A stretch of DNA of 64,000 nucleotides from Pomacea canaliculata (lineage: Eukaryota > Mollusca > Gastropoda > Architaenioglossa > Ampullariidae), in assembly GCF_003073045.1 (NCBI RefSeq), contig NC_037590.1, positions 37,378,751 to 37,442,750 on the forward strand. Direction: 5' to 3'. Below the pieces are notes generated by a model. The model worked only from the letters and a program-made list of their open reading frames with translations, was not told the DNA's origin and searched no databases. Positions within the stretch are counted from its first letter, which is position 1; every line of letters starts with the position of its first letter. Positions 30,410 to 44,000 of the stretch are shown here, piece by piece. Made by a program: the position numbers and the translations under genes.

Positions 30410-33400
30410 CTTCAAGGACAAGCCATTGGTTCTTGCACCACAGCTACCACATCCTATTTTTCCATATGCTTCGCCTATACTTGACTTCAGCTTAGGAGAC
30501 TTGCATCCCTTAATCGAGCTGTTGCGTCATGAAGATTTTGTGTTTGTCATGTACTATGCCCCATGGTGTGCAAGATCACGGGCAGCAGTGATACAGTTTA
30601 CAAAAGCTGCCCAGTTTATGGAAGGACAGGTATGCTACATGTTCAACTTATTTTTTTGCGAGTATTTGCTGTGTATATCTAGCACAAAATCCAGTCTGTT
30701 TGGTCCTTGTGCCTCTGTGTTATCCATATAATATTTAACTCAAGTTGTGAACTGTCTTTGATAAATACCCTGACCAAAGTTAGTGGATATGTCAAAACCT
30801 TAAGATGTTGGGAACATTAATGATTTGCTGCACAATAACTAAATTAGATAGGTGTAAAGGTTTCGAAGTCTGTTTATGATAAGTAAGAAAGATATGAAAT
30901 ACTTTTGATCTTACCATCCAAGGAGTACCCACAAGATCATAGCAACTTGTGTAAATGCATATAAGATCAAAAGTGTGTGATCAGTTAATTGCTATATTCA
31001 CATGACCTTAGTCTCAAAATGAAGTTTATTTGCTTTCATTGTTTTTGTATCTTGGATACAAGAATTTATAAAAATTAAATTAAGTAATTATTGTAGTTTT
31101 TTATATTTAAGTCATTGTAGTCATTTCTATGACTTTAAAAAAGAGCGCTTAAAATTATCAGTGTTTTAAATTTTGTCTTGTAAAATGTCATTACTTACCA
31201 ATGATTAAGACAAAATAAAATTAAATCTAAAATTACAATGAATGGGAAAACTCAGAGGATAGTATTTATTTCATAAACAAGTGTAAAAGAAGTATCTGAT
31301 CACTAATATTAGTACTACTTGATTAAGGATTAATGTGAATTATAGTTCATGATAGAAAGATGCATGTTATTATCATTTCATTGGCATCCAGGTACGGTTT
31401 GTAGCTGTTAACTGTTGGTATCCAGATGGCATGTGTCGGAAACAATACAAGTTCCTCTTCTTTCCAGTCTTCTTTGCATACCATGACAACATTGATGGCT
31501 TTAGATACATGGGTAGCTATTCCTTTCGTTTTTCTTAAAGACATGCTCACACACATACCCACATATGGACATGCATACACACACTTCCATATGCATACGC
31601 AGACATATATATATATCACCAAACACATGTACATACATGTTCATATATATACATGTATGCCAGTTGGTATGAACAGTGTTTCCAGGAAAATATGAAACCC
31701 ACCATAATAATTTGATATCAAATAATGTATGCTTATAAAGTTATAACAGTTAGAACGATAGGATGCTGTAGATTTAAGATTTTCATCATGCAGCTTTTCT
31801 TATCAGCAATATGCAAGTTCACATAACAGTTAAAGTGTTCTGTTTCTAGGCATACAGAGAGCAGAGTTCATGGTGAAATTTTTGGAAGATTTGTTCAATC
31901 CTTTAAAACTGCTACGGAAAATGGATGAAGTTCAAGATTTCGTCATACAGCATGATGTAAGATGGGTGGGTGGGGGTCAAGGCATGATTAATATATTATA
32001 TATCTCAGGGATGCACAACCTACGGCCCACGGGCCATATCCGGCCCGCGACGCGGTGCCATCCGGCCCGCAAAACTTCTGCCCACAGTGCAGGAAATCGG
32101 CATGTTAGTAATAAAAGAAGACCTTAAAGAAACGAAAAAAAGGAAGAAGAAGTATTTATCCCCACGTAGGGGCGTCTCTCAATCTTTTTTTTGATGGACG
32201 AACATTTCGATTCAGTGCTCCGACTTGGTGTCTCTACGATGAGGCCAGACATTCAGAAGTTGGTTTCGGGAAAACAACTTCAAATATCCCACTAATTACT
32301 ATATAATTAATGGTAAGTACAACTTGTTTCTAATAAAAAATGGTATCTGCTATATTTTTTTTCCTTTTTGTATTTTTGCGGCGAAGTGGCCCGCGACACG
32401 GCTATCCGAAATGGATATGGCCCGCAGGCCGAAAAAGGTTGGACATCACTGATATATCTTATCGTGTGTTGATATGCAATTATGTATTTAATTAAATTTT
32501 GCTGTACTAGACTTGATTAGCTTTCTGTTCGAAATTTGAGCTTTGATTAATGACAGTAACTAAGAGGTCTCTCTTTTGTTGCTAGGTCTGTATCTACATT
32601 AGACAGGTCACAGCAGATCTTTTAAAACTAAACTATCATAACCAGTAAAAATCGAATAAAAGTAGAATGATTGAAACTGTACAACCCTTTCATTATTTTC
32701 TGTTCTTATGTTAATGCCCTAGTTGTGAAAAATGCTAAATGCTTTTCTTGTTTTCTTTATATTTTACTTTCTTTCACAGACAGTGGTCCTTGGCTACTTC
32801 AGTTTCAACAGTTCTCCACAGCCACCTGGATACAAGCAGTTTTTCTATGCTTCTATGAGAGTAGTTGAAAATGGTAAACCTGTTTTAAGAATAAAAAAGG
32901 TTGAATATGTATTAAATTTGTTATAAAACTTTGGCAGTAATTTAAAGCTACTTGCTATTTTTCTATTTATTTTCTACAGTGCTATTTTTTTATATTTCAT
33001 CGTGGTTGTTAAAGTTGTTGCATGAGATTTTTTTAATGGATTTTTACACAGAATATGCATTATAGTATGCATCTCATAATTACTATATCGGAATCTGCCT
33101 GCTGTGGCAATAATAGAGAGGCTTTGATAAGAAGAGAAAGCTCTCAGCTTAGGCCACACGTGGAAAGAGGGCTTAGCTTTTTAGCCCAGGTAATTCTCTG
33201 ATAATAATTTTCCTCTTTCAATTTAGATCCATACCAGCCTGTGAAATTTGGAATTATCATCAATGAGAGACTTGCTGCAGAACTAAACCTCACAAGTTGT
33301 TCAAATATTGGAATTCTTCAGATAAAAAACACTACTCAGGTGTGTTATATTACAGTGCTTTTAAGTATATAGCATTTTTGAAGAAATGCTGAAATGAAAC

Positions 33401-36400
33401 TATACATGTTGTGAAAAAGTGCAGTTGAGTTTTTTTCTGCTCAGCATAATGGGTATTGTTTTAAGGAAATGATTCTTAACTATTTAGAGTTCAGTTGAAT
33501 ATTAACAGTATATTTAAAAAGGAAAAGAATTTTTACTCATTTTACTATAAAGCTATGAAATAATATTAGTAAATAGAATACAGTAAAACCTCCCTATTGA
33601 GACCTAAAATCTACCAAAATCAGGTTATGACTGAGAGAGATCTTAGTAGGGGAATTGGCCAGTCTACTTTCATTCCATGAACCATGACCTCGAGCATCTA
33701 TACATTAAAGTTCATTTATTTAAATGTTGGAAAAAATAGAGCTTTTTATTGTTGCGATTGATTGAAGATTTAAGGGAGAAGTAACAAATGTCTGCATATG
33801 TTTAATACAAACTTTGAAACTAAGGAATGGTATAGTGTAACATTATACAAAAAGGGCGTACCAGTTAGTGAAGCTGTGCAGACAATCTGACATCTCTCTG
33901 CATCTGTAGTCTCCTTTGATACTTGTTTAAGCTATGCAAAAAACTTAAATATCCTTATGTCAGTTCTTTAAAGGTTCTTCATAAATGGCACACAACTTGA
34001 TGTCCCAGCACTAATTTTAACTGATGGAAATCCTACTCTCCTGCCTCCCTGACAACTATATCCATATCATCCAGTCTGATTCTGTTAAAGGCAGTTCAGT
34101 AATGGCCCACTCTGCATGTCCCTCTGTTCAATAAAATCATACCTGATACTTCACTCCCTTCTATGCAGTGGGATTGTATTTCCTTGTGCTATACCAAACT
34201 TTTGCCTTTGTTCTCAGTGTATTCTCAGCTTGTAAGATGTTGGCTAAACTTATTTGAACAACTCATGGGTCTTTTGGTAACATTTGACATTAATAGCTGA
34301 TTGTGTAATGGATGATTCATCTTCTAGGCCTGGGTTGATTGTACTTTTGGTGTTGGGATGATCGAGAGTCAGCCTTATGTGGAGGGATATGGTCATGGTG
34401 GGGTTGATTTGACTCAAGAGAGTAGTTAATATGGTTGTGGATCAAAATGACAGGTTCTCCAATGAACAAGCAGCCTCACTCAAAATATATTTAAAATATA
34501 TTTGACATTATTTCAAACGGTTTTCCAGAAGCAGTCTTTTTTAAAATGTACTTCTGTTTTTTTTCAACGTACTACTTTTGCAAAAATGCCTTGAGGAGAA
34601 AGTCGTAGTGTAGATGACATTTAAAATTGCCAGATATGTTCATGAAAATATTTTGGGTTATATCAAATGTGTCTCAACTTGGAAGATCTTAGCAAGGAAT
34701 TTTAATGTATGACATTTATACAAGAATGGAGGAAATAGTTTATATGTTCATCACAATTTACCGAACTGTAAATACTGGCAAAGAGTAATAGTTATGAGCA
34801 TTGCTTGCTGTATTTATATATTATTTATCAGAAAAAATATGTTAAAAAAATTCTTTTGATTTTCAGCTATTTCCACATTCAGAAAATGTGACTTCTTCAC
34901 GTCTTGTATCCTGGATTTTTGAGAATAGACTTCCTGTAAGTGTAAAATCTAGCTGAACACATTAAATAGAAGATGAGTTTTTAAATGTTATAAGCATTAT
35001 TCATCTTGAAATTTTTTCAAGTAAAATCTTTTTTGGTAAAATAAGTCTTTCTTCACATCTGTGCTGTCAGCCTCATCTCCTTCATATTATCTTCTCTGTA
35101 AAGGGAAGGATAGGATGTTAGAATGTACTGGATGTCTATTTTGTATTCTTCTGTAGAAATTCACAATAGTGAACTAATAAACTATTTAGCTATTTTAATC
35201 AAGTATATTGTAAAAACATCAGTTTTGAGTAAGGATGAAGGTGTAACAATTAAAGATTTTCACATTTACATGCATCGCTAATAATCAAGTGATTAACGAC
35301 AAATAAAATTCATCTTGAAATGTTGTATTTTCTTTGATGCTTTTCTAAGAATTTTTGTTTGGCATGTCCATTTGTATTTTGGCAGTTACCAGTTCGGTGG
35401 ATGGTGCCCTTAGGGGTGAAAAGTCTCACTTTGTCAAGGGAGATAAATAAAGGGCCTGCCATTCTTCTGTTTCACAAAATTACACCCCTTTCCACAGCCA
35501 GCCAAACTTTTGCATTGGTCTGTACTGTTAGACTAAGAAAGTTATAAGTATTGGCTTTTTTTATTTTGTAGAAAAATCTTCATCGGCCTTAACTGACATG
35601 AATATATGAATTGATATATGATCTCATGATAATGTATGACATTATAGTTTTAATGGTAGATTTTGCCTAAAACATTTAACAGCTGAGGGTTCTCGTAATC
35701 CTAATTACAAATTATATGTTCTTAGAGGTCTTATTCTTGGAGGTCTCATTAGCGGGTGGCGTAGTGAGCAGTATCTTTGAACATTAGGAAGTGTTTTTTT
35801 TTTTTACACCTCATTGAGAAGTGTCACCACTCTCAGAAGTATCTAGAAACTGTGTGGGTTAGTGTTAATGTCACTGTGTTTCCTCTGTTCAGTTCAAGCA
35901 CCTGGCTCTGCTTTACAACCAATGTCCTGGAGATCAACAGGCAGAGAAAATCAGTAACCGATGGCTATCGCTTTCCATACAGAATATGATACACCAGGCA
36001 AAATCACTAAATGATTGCCATGATCTCCAGAAACGAAACATTTTGTCATCACTTAGTAGTTTTAAATGCTGCTATTCCACAGCAGAGGATAATCTAGAAA
36101 GATTGCAGGATACCAAACTTAATGTCTGTGAAATTTGTCAGTATAAGCCAGGCAGTCATCGGCACAGTCTGTCTGCCTGTGGTTTTACCAAAGTAAGAAA
36201 TAACACAGGTTCATTGCCTCTTCCGCAGAACTCTTGCCTGATTTCTATAGATAATTATGACACTAGTATGTACACCAGCACTTGTTGCAAAAATTGTATC
36301 AAAGTAGCACATGTAAAAGATTACTGGTCACAATCAATGACAGGTCAAGAGACCTTAAAACATCGAAGGCTGTCAGACAGATATGTTCTGAATGGATTAG

Positions 36401-39400
36401 AAAACCTCCCAAGGAGACCTTGTGATCGGATCCACTTTCAGAAAAATCAAGAAGCATTCCCAACCACTGTGATAGCAGACTTTGCCACTACCCGGCATCT
36501 GGCGAACTTTACTGGAAGTGGCTGCCTTAACAATCGCACATTAAATTTCCTAAGCCTGGACTGGCATAGCCACTGGATGTTTGCAGAAAGTTTGGGCCTG
36601 GATCTGTTACACACTCATACAACACCAGTTGTTGTAGCTTTTGATAAAGAGGTGCGATAAAAATACCAGGCTTCAAAATTATGCTTAAAGTTTATATTCA
36701 GATTCTAGCATAGTGTTATTTTGCCTCATTATGCTGATTTGTATGAGTGCTTCCGATCCACATTGAGAAATTTAAATGCATTTTGCAGTTTAATAAGTGA
36801 AAATATTTTAGATGTTTATCAACATTATATAATGGATGTGAGAGAGTGAAAATGATTACCTTGAAACACTCTGGGTATATATACAGCTTGATAGTTTTCA
36901 CTATGTTATATTTATGTGTAATAAAAGAAGAAATTAGACATGTAACAGCATGCATAATTTTGCAGATAAAATATGTTCTTTCTTTCAGAATGAAGTGCAA
37001 TATATGCTCCAAGACAAATTTTCCAAACTCAGTACAGGTTTGTATCTATTATTGAGGGCTATTTCCGTATAATCTTTACTGTTCTTTGCTTGCATGTTTT
37101 ACAGTGGTTTACTGATCAAACCTTGGTCCATGATGTTTATTTGTATTGACTTGTGTCCTATAATTTATCAACTGAAGGGTGGTAGCTTAAACATGCAACA
37201 TATAACAAGACGTTGACTAGTTGTGTCCTCCTGAAGAAAGAAATACTAAGAAAGCTATAGTGGTAGTTGTGGCAGTAGTAGTGATGATGATGGAGCACTT
37301 TCATTTCACGTCACAACAAAGGTAGGTTGCACTCTCTGCACTTAGCAGAAGCAATAAGGAAATAACATTAAAATCAAAAAGTAAACAGTAATATGGTGAT
37401 GGTACTTAAAACAATTAGAAAGTTCAAAGCAAGACAGTTATGGAAAACCCTTTTACCATGCTGCTGTAATTAAGTTTTCTTCCTCTTGTATCTGTTGTAA
37501 TGTGTCACTTTCAGTATGCTTTTAGATGTAGGGTAGACTTTTTTTAAAAATTGGAATATTTTTTTCTTATTTTCTGTTTACAGCATCATTCATCCTAAAT
37601 TTTTCACAAGGATTACTGAAAAGAAATCTACGTTCTATTCCTCCTCTACAACGCTTAGAATGCGACAACCATGCCACATTGTGTGTGACTGAGCTGACAA
37701 CCAGTACCTTCCAGGCATCCTTAGCACAACAAAAGGTAAAGGTGAAATAGTGACATGGCATTTTTGTATTGCTATTTTGGTGCAATTGGTAAATAAGACA
37801 TAGTTTATGTTAGTTCTAAAGAAGGTAATGTTAGCACTAACAATTCTTTCAGATTTTCCAATAGAAAATAAGCTAATCTTTTTGATAATCAGTTTCAACA
37901 AATTTCTTCAGGAGGTGTGTTGTCGCAAAATATGAGTAGTATTTGATAAGTTGTTGATCTCTTTCATAGTGTAGTTACAGCTAATTTAATGGTTGGTTGT
38001 ATTTTATGCCATGCCAGCAACCAAGGCAATATCTCGGCAAGTACAGCTAATGTAAATGCAACAAATTATCTGCATGGTCCAGATACAAAGTTCAAACATT
38101 TAAAAAAAAATATAAAAGTAAATTACAACTCAACAAAAAGATTGTACATTATAATTTATGTTCAAAGTAAGCAGAAATCAATCCATTGTGAAACTACACT
38201 TTATTGTAAGTCCAAAGGAAATTAATTTTTTGAACTCAGGATTATACAAAATGTGTGATTCTTGCAACATCTAATACTATAGGCAGTAGATTTTAATGGT
38301 CATTATACAGAAAAGGATGTTAACATGATTAAAAAAACTATTTTAGTCTTTAAAATAGTGAAAACGAGCACTGTCTGCCTTAATGTACCCTGATGTTGCT
38401 ACCATCCTGAAAAGTATAGCTGGATAAATTTATCTTCCTGTTTCTGTTTTAAGGAATTTTACTCTATTTTGAAGAAAATGCTTTTTTAAGTGACAAAATT
38501 TTATTCCATTTTGTTTTGGAGTAAAAATAGTTAAATATGAAGCATATACATATGAGGCTCATGGTGTTTAGTTTCTTAAAGTACCACACATACTTCTGCA
38601 CCATGTTATCAACAGATTTTTTTTATTTTATTACTGTGCAGTTCTGTATATGACCACAAGGCACTTCAGATAATCTGTTTTAATGAGATGCGTCAACAAC
38701 AGTGCAAACAGTCAATTAAGACAGTGTTTAACCAGATGCAGAAGAATGCAGTGGCATGCATGTAGTAGATGCTGAACATATGGATGTATTTTCAGGATGT
38801 TGTCTTGCTGGTATATGCTGGGTGGTGTGGATTTTGTATGGCTCTCAGCCACACCTTTCTTCACCTTGCTCACTATTTTCGCAACTCACCAGAGATTTTA
38901 TTTGCCAGGTATCTTATTGCTAGCTTGTATTTTGTAGAGAATGCTTTATGATACTAATACAATACTTTAGATCATGGAGCAGATAGAGAAGAAGAAATGC
39001 CTGCGACCAGTGTTGTTTTAAAATTTGTTATGCCTATTATTTCACAGCTCTTAATACAAGCTGATTAAAACTATTGTAAGTGATAAAATTATATCTTTTA
39101 ATTCTTAGTCTTTAGGTCCTGATTTTTATGGGATATTTTTTCATGGAATGTCTATGTTATGTGATGCTAAATAGCTTATGGTAAAAAGCTGCTGCAGCAA
39201 AACTAATTAAAGTGATTGTTTTGTAGGATTAATGGGGACACCAATGACTTGAACTGGGAATTCAGCATGGACTTCTACCCAACCATCTTGTTCTTCCCAT
39301 CTAATAAGTATGTTTTCTTTCATGCACATAGATATTTTTGTCTTTATCAAGCTCAAGTTTTACAGTTTTTATTTATTTTATTTTTTGTCTTAATCCTTCT

Positions 39401-40326
39401 TGGCTATGGAGTGACACAAGAATTTTCTTGAGAAAAACAATTTAAGAATTGTGTCCTGAAATGGTCATATTTTTTTCTGTAATAATTATGAATTGAAAAG
39501 TTGAGTTGTGGTGTATGAGAAGGGAAAAAAGTAGGGAGAGGAGAGCAAACGAGAGAGAGTGTGCATATATCTGAATGCATGACTTAGTCGTCATGCAAGG
39601 TGTGAGTTCTTGCTTTTATACATAATTTTTCTTTAATTTTTAGGATGTGCTACTATCATTTATTTTGCCCAATAACTTTTTGCAAAAGCACATGCATCTA
39701 GAGTAAGGACTTGAGATGATTAGCTTTTGTATCTGCTGAACAAATAATCAGAAAAACTTTTCAGTTGAACTTGGTCTCATTCTTCTTTTAAATTACATAG
39801 CATTTTTATTATCATTGAATGTTTCTTGAAACTGACTGCAGAAGGAAAATAAGTCATATGGTTTAACTGCCGATGGTTATCATTATTACTCTTCAGCAAA
39901 GCGGACAGCTATCGTTTTCCAGAAAACCTTCAGCCCACATTGCCTAACCTGATACGGTTTGTTCTTCAACATGCAACATCTGTCAGCCGTCTTCATCTTG
40001 TGTCTGATGTGTGTTCAGAAACATGTGCACATCAGAATGTTGACTTTGCTCGCCAGAGCCTTCGGATTCTTCAATCCAAAATGAAACGCTTGATGGTTCG
40101 CCTTGCACAGATGAATTTGTTAGAAGGGCCTCACTCATCTTCCAAGTATCATTCAAGTTTGAGTGTCCTTTTGAAAAGGCGAAGTGATGTTTTGCATCAG
40201 GAAATCAAGCGTGTGAGGCGTTTTTTTAAATTTTTTGAGGAAAGCCATGGCCAGAAATTAAATATTGAAAAATTACAAAAACTTTTTCAAGAATCTATGA
40301 GAAATTATTCACCCAACAAAAGTTAA
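30410..40326 (+). CDS. TXNDC11: Thioredoxin domain-containing protein 11 (first exon not found)
   Basis: Thirteen exons join with consistent phases: 30410-30629, 31392-31512, 31850-31956, 32780-32873, 33227-33339, 34867-34935, 35386-35517, 35893-36651, 36989-37037, 37584-37735, 38796-38908, 39227-39307, 39897-40326. They encode 812 residues, ending YSPNKS. The order matches vertebrate TXNDC11: a first thioredoxin fold with the half-site WCARS (human WCGQS), VAVNCWYPDG, LGYFSFNSSPQPPGY, a large middle exon with C-x2-C pairs, a second fold with WCGFC, FYPTILFFPSN, and a basic helical tail of about 115 residues (shorter than the vertebrate coiled coil). The vertebrate protein is an ER membrane protein that binds DUOX oxidases and takes part in ER-associated degradation. 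The first exon, which should carry the membrane anchor, must lie upstream. One donor (35518, GTCTGT) is weak. AATAAA occurs at 40689. Confidence 0.9.
31545..31664. repeat. CA/TA-rich simple repeat in a TXNDC11 intron
   Basis: Irregular runs of ACAC, CATA and ATAT lie between the second and third located exons of TXNDC11. No other feature. Confidence 0.6.
32006..32451 (+). mobile_element. Non-autonomous hAT element, complete with 8-bp target duplication
   Basis: Inverted ends pair over about 38 bases: left CAGGGATGCACAACCTAC... and, on the opposite strand from the right end, CAGTGATGTCCAACCTTTTT; both then continue into a GGCC-CGGGCCATATCC block. The element is flanked by a perfect 8-bp duplication, ATATATCT (31998-32005 and 32452-32459), as hAT transposases make. 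Inside, 32194-32295 codes for 33 residues beginning MDEHFDSVLRLGVSTM and ending LQISH-stop. This matches the very end of ZBED5/GTF2IRD2-type hAT transposases. The element is thus an internally deleted derivative, 446 bp long, lying in the TXNDC11 intron between exons ending at 31956 and starting at 32780. It carries no functional transposase. Confidence 0.88.
33583..33670 (+). mobile_element. Possible end of a pogo/Tc1-mariner-like element
   Basis: TA-CAGTAAAACCTCCCTATTGA is typical of the outer end of short elements of this superfamily, and the following bases contain a partly complementary AGTAGGGG word. No opposite end was found within the intron, so the right limit is arbitrary. Confidence 0.3.
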
Positions 40327-41060
40327 TACATTGCCAATGAGACAGGGTTTTAGTTCTTACATTTTAAACAATTTGTTTTAATTGCTCCAGCATTTTAAAA
40401 AGGCTGCTGCATTTATAAGAAGAATCTGTCAAACAGTTATTCATCCGTGATTTTTATGAGTCTGATTTCAGCAGACATGTTATGCACAATATATGTTATA
40501 GCAGTAGCTGCTACGTGAGAAAATGCAGTTATATTTGCATATACTTGGATCCATGCTTGCAAGGGGGAAAAAAATCTCCTGGATGGATGGGAAGTAATAA
40601 CAATGTGAGGCTTCTCAAATAAAAGTGAGTTGCCTCCACTTGATGCTAATGACAGACACTGAGAAGCCAATTTAGTGAGAAGACAAGCAATAAATATTTC
40701 TGAGATAGCGATTTCTGAGTTTACCCTGTGCCTTGAAACTGATTTAAATTCTTTTAGTATTATGTTAGCTATTTTATGTTAATTTGTTCCAGATAAATTT
40801 TTTTTTTCAATCTGTGAGATAGTCCATCAGAAACTAGCAAGTTTCATATTTACATAGAGATGGAATGTTACTAAATATTTACATGGTCATGGATAAAGTA
40901 TAAGTATTATATAGATGCAGTATGTTGGGTGTATGTCGCCTGTCTGAATTCAGAAAAAGTGAAAATTTCTTTCTTAATCTTAATTTTTGTTTTTGTTTCA
41001 TATTTATTTAATCTATTATTTATGAATGACCATGATCCAAAAAATAAAAGAAATAAAAGC
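40327..41060 (+). other. Probable 3'UTR of TXNDC11
   Basis: Follows the TAA stop directly. Canonical AATAAA signals occur at 40689 and again at 41043 and just after; either could end the transcript. No other coding sequence was seen. Confidence 0.5.
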
Positions 41061-44000
41061 AGCTGTCTCATAATCTTGGCTAGAAATTCCAGTAATATTA
41101 TTATTATTAGTATTATTAGTATTTATGTGTGTGTGTATTTATAAGAAATTATTGCTTTGTGTCACAGTTCAATGTATGATTCTATCTGTGATAATCTAGT
41201 CCACATTGCTGGCATGTTAGAGCTTATCTGGCACAGACAGTTTTCATAATGCTTGTTTTGGGCTTTAGCTGCAGCAAATCTGATGACATCAAACAGTACT
41301 GCATCCAGTTTTAAACAATTTTACTGTGGGATGGGGAGGGGGGCATAAAGTCTGTGTCTTTGTATGTGTTGTAAAATCAGACCTTTGGCAGTAAAGTACA
41401 TTCCTAAACATAAATGACTCATTGTTGATTGATGGAATTTTAAAGAAAATTACACAAGAAATATGTTTTTAAGTATATGATTTTCATCAATTTATATAAT
41501 GTACTGCAATAAGAGTTTTTTAATGGACATATGAACATGTCAAAGCTAAAGAAAATCATTTCAAATTAAATCTCAGTACAAGATGCACTGAACTGTCAAG
41601 TGCGCTAAAAGGAACACTAATTATAATTCATTACCTTCTCATCAACCCAGCTTTCCACTACCTGTCTGCTACACTAGTTCCAAGCTGCCTGTGGTATGTA
41701 AGCTCAGCATTCCACATGTGAAACATTGTGATCACAGCAAGCTGCTGAACTTTTAGATAAGAGGGCAGGGCATGTTCAAGACAAAAGGTACATGTCCTTA
41801 ATGTTATAAGCTTTGGAAATATTAGATGGCAAGAGAAAAATGATGTTAGGAAAATGGATGAAGACTGAGAGATTAGAACAACTCCTGTGTGGAATATTGT
41901 ATCCTTGACTCTGCCTTGTTAGGAATTTGTTTATGATTGTCTGTTTTGAAGAAGGTTCAAATGGTGGGTTTCATTCTTTGCTTATTGCCAGACTTTTTTT
42001 TTGGAAAAAGAGGTTCATCCTTTAGAAAAAAAAATGTCAAGAAACTTATAGTAAACTCTTCTGAAACACCTCAAAAACTTATTGTTGGTTCTGAAGATTT
42101 GGGATTTATTGTTTTTTGGATCGTGATGTTTTTGAAGATGAATGAACCTGTATAAAATTATTATAAGTGTAAACATCACTTACTTGCCTAATAAGTGGTG
42201 ATTTTTCTAGGTTTTGTCATGTTTGATTTTGATTTTTTTAAAATGCTATTTTAGTAAATTTTCATGCACAGAAATATGTGTCCATCTAGGTTTATTCCTG
42301 CTGGCTTTTCTTATTCTACCTGTCAGGGTGTAAACTGCTCAGTCAGGTATACTTCCTCTTTTTAAAATTTTTTTTGCCAAGTTATTAGGTCCACGCTGAT
42401 CGGTGAAAACGGAATTTCTTTGTAAACCCACCCACCCCACCTCGTCCACCTTCAAAGTCCTTGGTCTTAATTTCCCTTACGTACTAATGACTGTACAAAA
42501 CATGGTTGGATACTGTCGTGAACCTTGGGGAATGGGTACGCGAAATGGACAGAGGTCCCGCTGTACGTGTACGCAAAACACACTAAATTGTTAGCAAAGA
42601 GAATATAATTTGTGTCCGAGACCTCCCCCTTCCAGCGTATGTCCCAACTAAAGGCAATTTAGTGTATTAAAGAAAATTATTATTAAATCGAGAGATTTTC
42701 GATATGTTACAAACAATGCAATAAACTTGAAAATTCCAAACATTCCTTATTCCTAATTCAAGTAATGTGAGTCACTGCCTAATTACCACAACACAATACG
42801 CTTTTTGCTCACACCCGCCACTTAACTCAGCACACGACTCACGCGGAGGGCCCTCCGATATTCCCTGGCGCATAAAATCGGATGATATCCTCGCCGGTCG
42901 TAGCTGCCGTCACACGAGCACTGAGACATCCCTTGCGTCACCACATGTCTCTCCCGTTACCTCCAGGACGTTACTGCTGACAGCTTCTGATGAGGTACCA
43001 ACACTTATCAACCATGGCTAAAGCCTCTGGTGTTTGCGACCAAACAGCCGCTGGCGTGATGAATAGTTGAGCACTGTTACAGAGTAGGTCTGTGCACTTT
43101 TAAGTAAGGTCGTGCTGGAGTGTCCATGATCCCAAGACCGACTCTTAACAGAGGATCTGATATTAGCCACTTTGATCAGTTTCTTTTACGACCTTCCCTC
43201 CCCATCCGTGAACACGAAAGAGTTGTCATCCTATAATGCGACTTTCCATGTGCTCCCTCCAATGACCAGTACCAGTCAAGGGACGAACGACTGAATGACT
43301 GACCTCCCACACACCCCCAACCAAATAAAAAAAAAAACAACAACAGAAGAGAAAAAAAAATCTCACAGTCTTTACATTCCTTTATCACAGATACTTAAAG
43401 ACAAAGTCACAGGGTGCAAAAGTAAAAGGAAAGAATATAATTCAGATTGATAAGAGAACTTCTACTGGTTAAAAACTACCTCTGAATTTTTCAGATTGTG
43501 TTTGTTCCAGGCAATTCTTTCTCTGAGTGTTTAGTGTTATCATCTCTGTACTGTTGTTGGTAGCCCGTCCTTCTTTGAAGATGCTCGCTATGTATCTAGT
43601 CAGACAGGTGATGGTCAACATTTTCTTCTTTTTAACTTCAGTTACCTCACTCTCAATTTTGTGATGCACATTAAGAATAACCAGACTATCCCCGTGTTTG
43701 TTTATTTTGTGTTTAGTTGCTTTAGGGCAAATGGACTGATAAAAATGAGCCTTAGTTTAGCCTTTTTATCAAAACAGACAGGGTTGTGATCCATATGGCA
43801 AAATAATACAGAATTGGCAATTATGCTTCATGGTATTATGTTGGGGTCGCGTTGAAACACTATTTCAAGATGTCTTGAAGGGACTGAACTTTGAGGGCAT
43901 GAGGATATACTGTATATATATATATAGGTGATTTTTTTTTTTAGATCACGCTGACAGTTGTCAAAATGTTAAAATACAGAGACTTGTTCAGACAGGCTAA

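Noticed and set aside
30333-30731. 132-residue protein beginning at 30333
   Set aside because: The residues before 30410 are intron read-through before a TTCTAG acceptor, and those after 30629 run into the GTATGC donor; only the middle belongs to TXNDC11.
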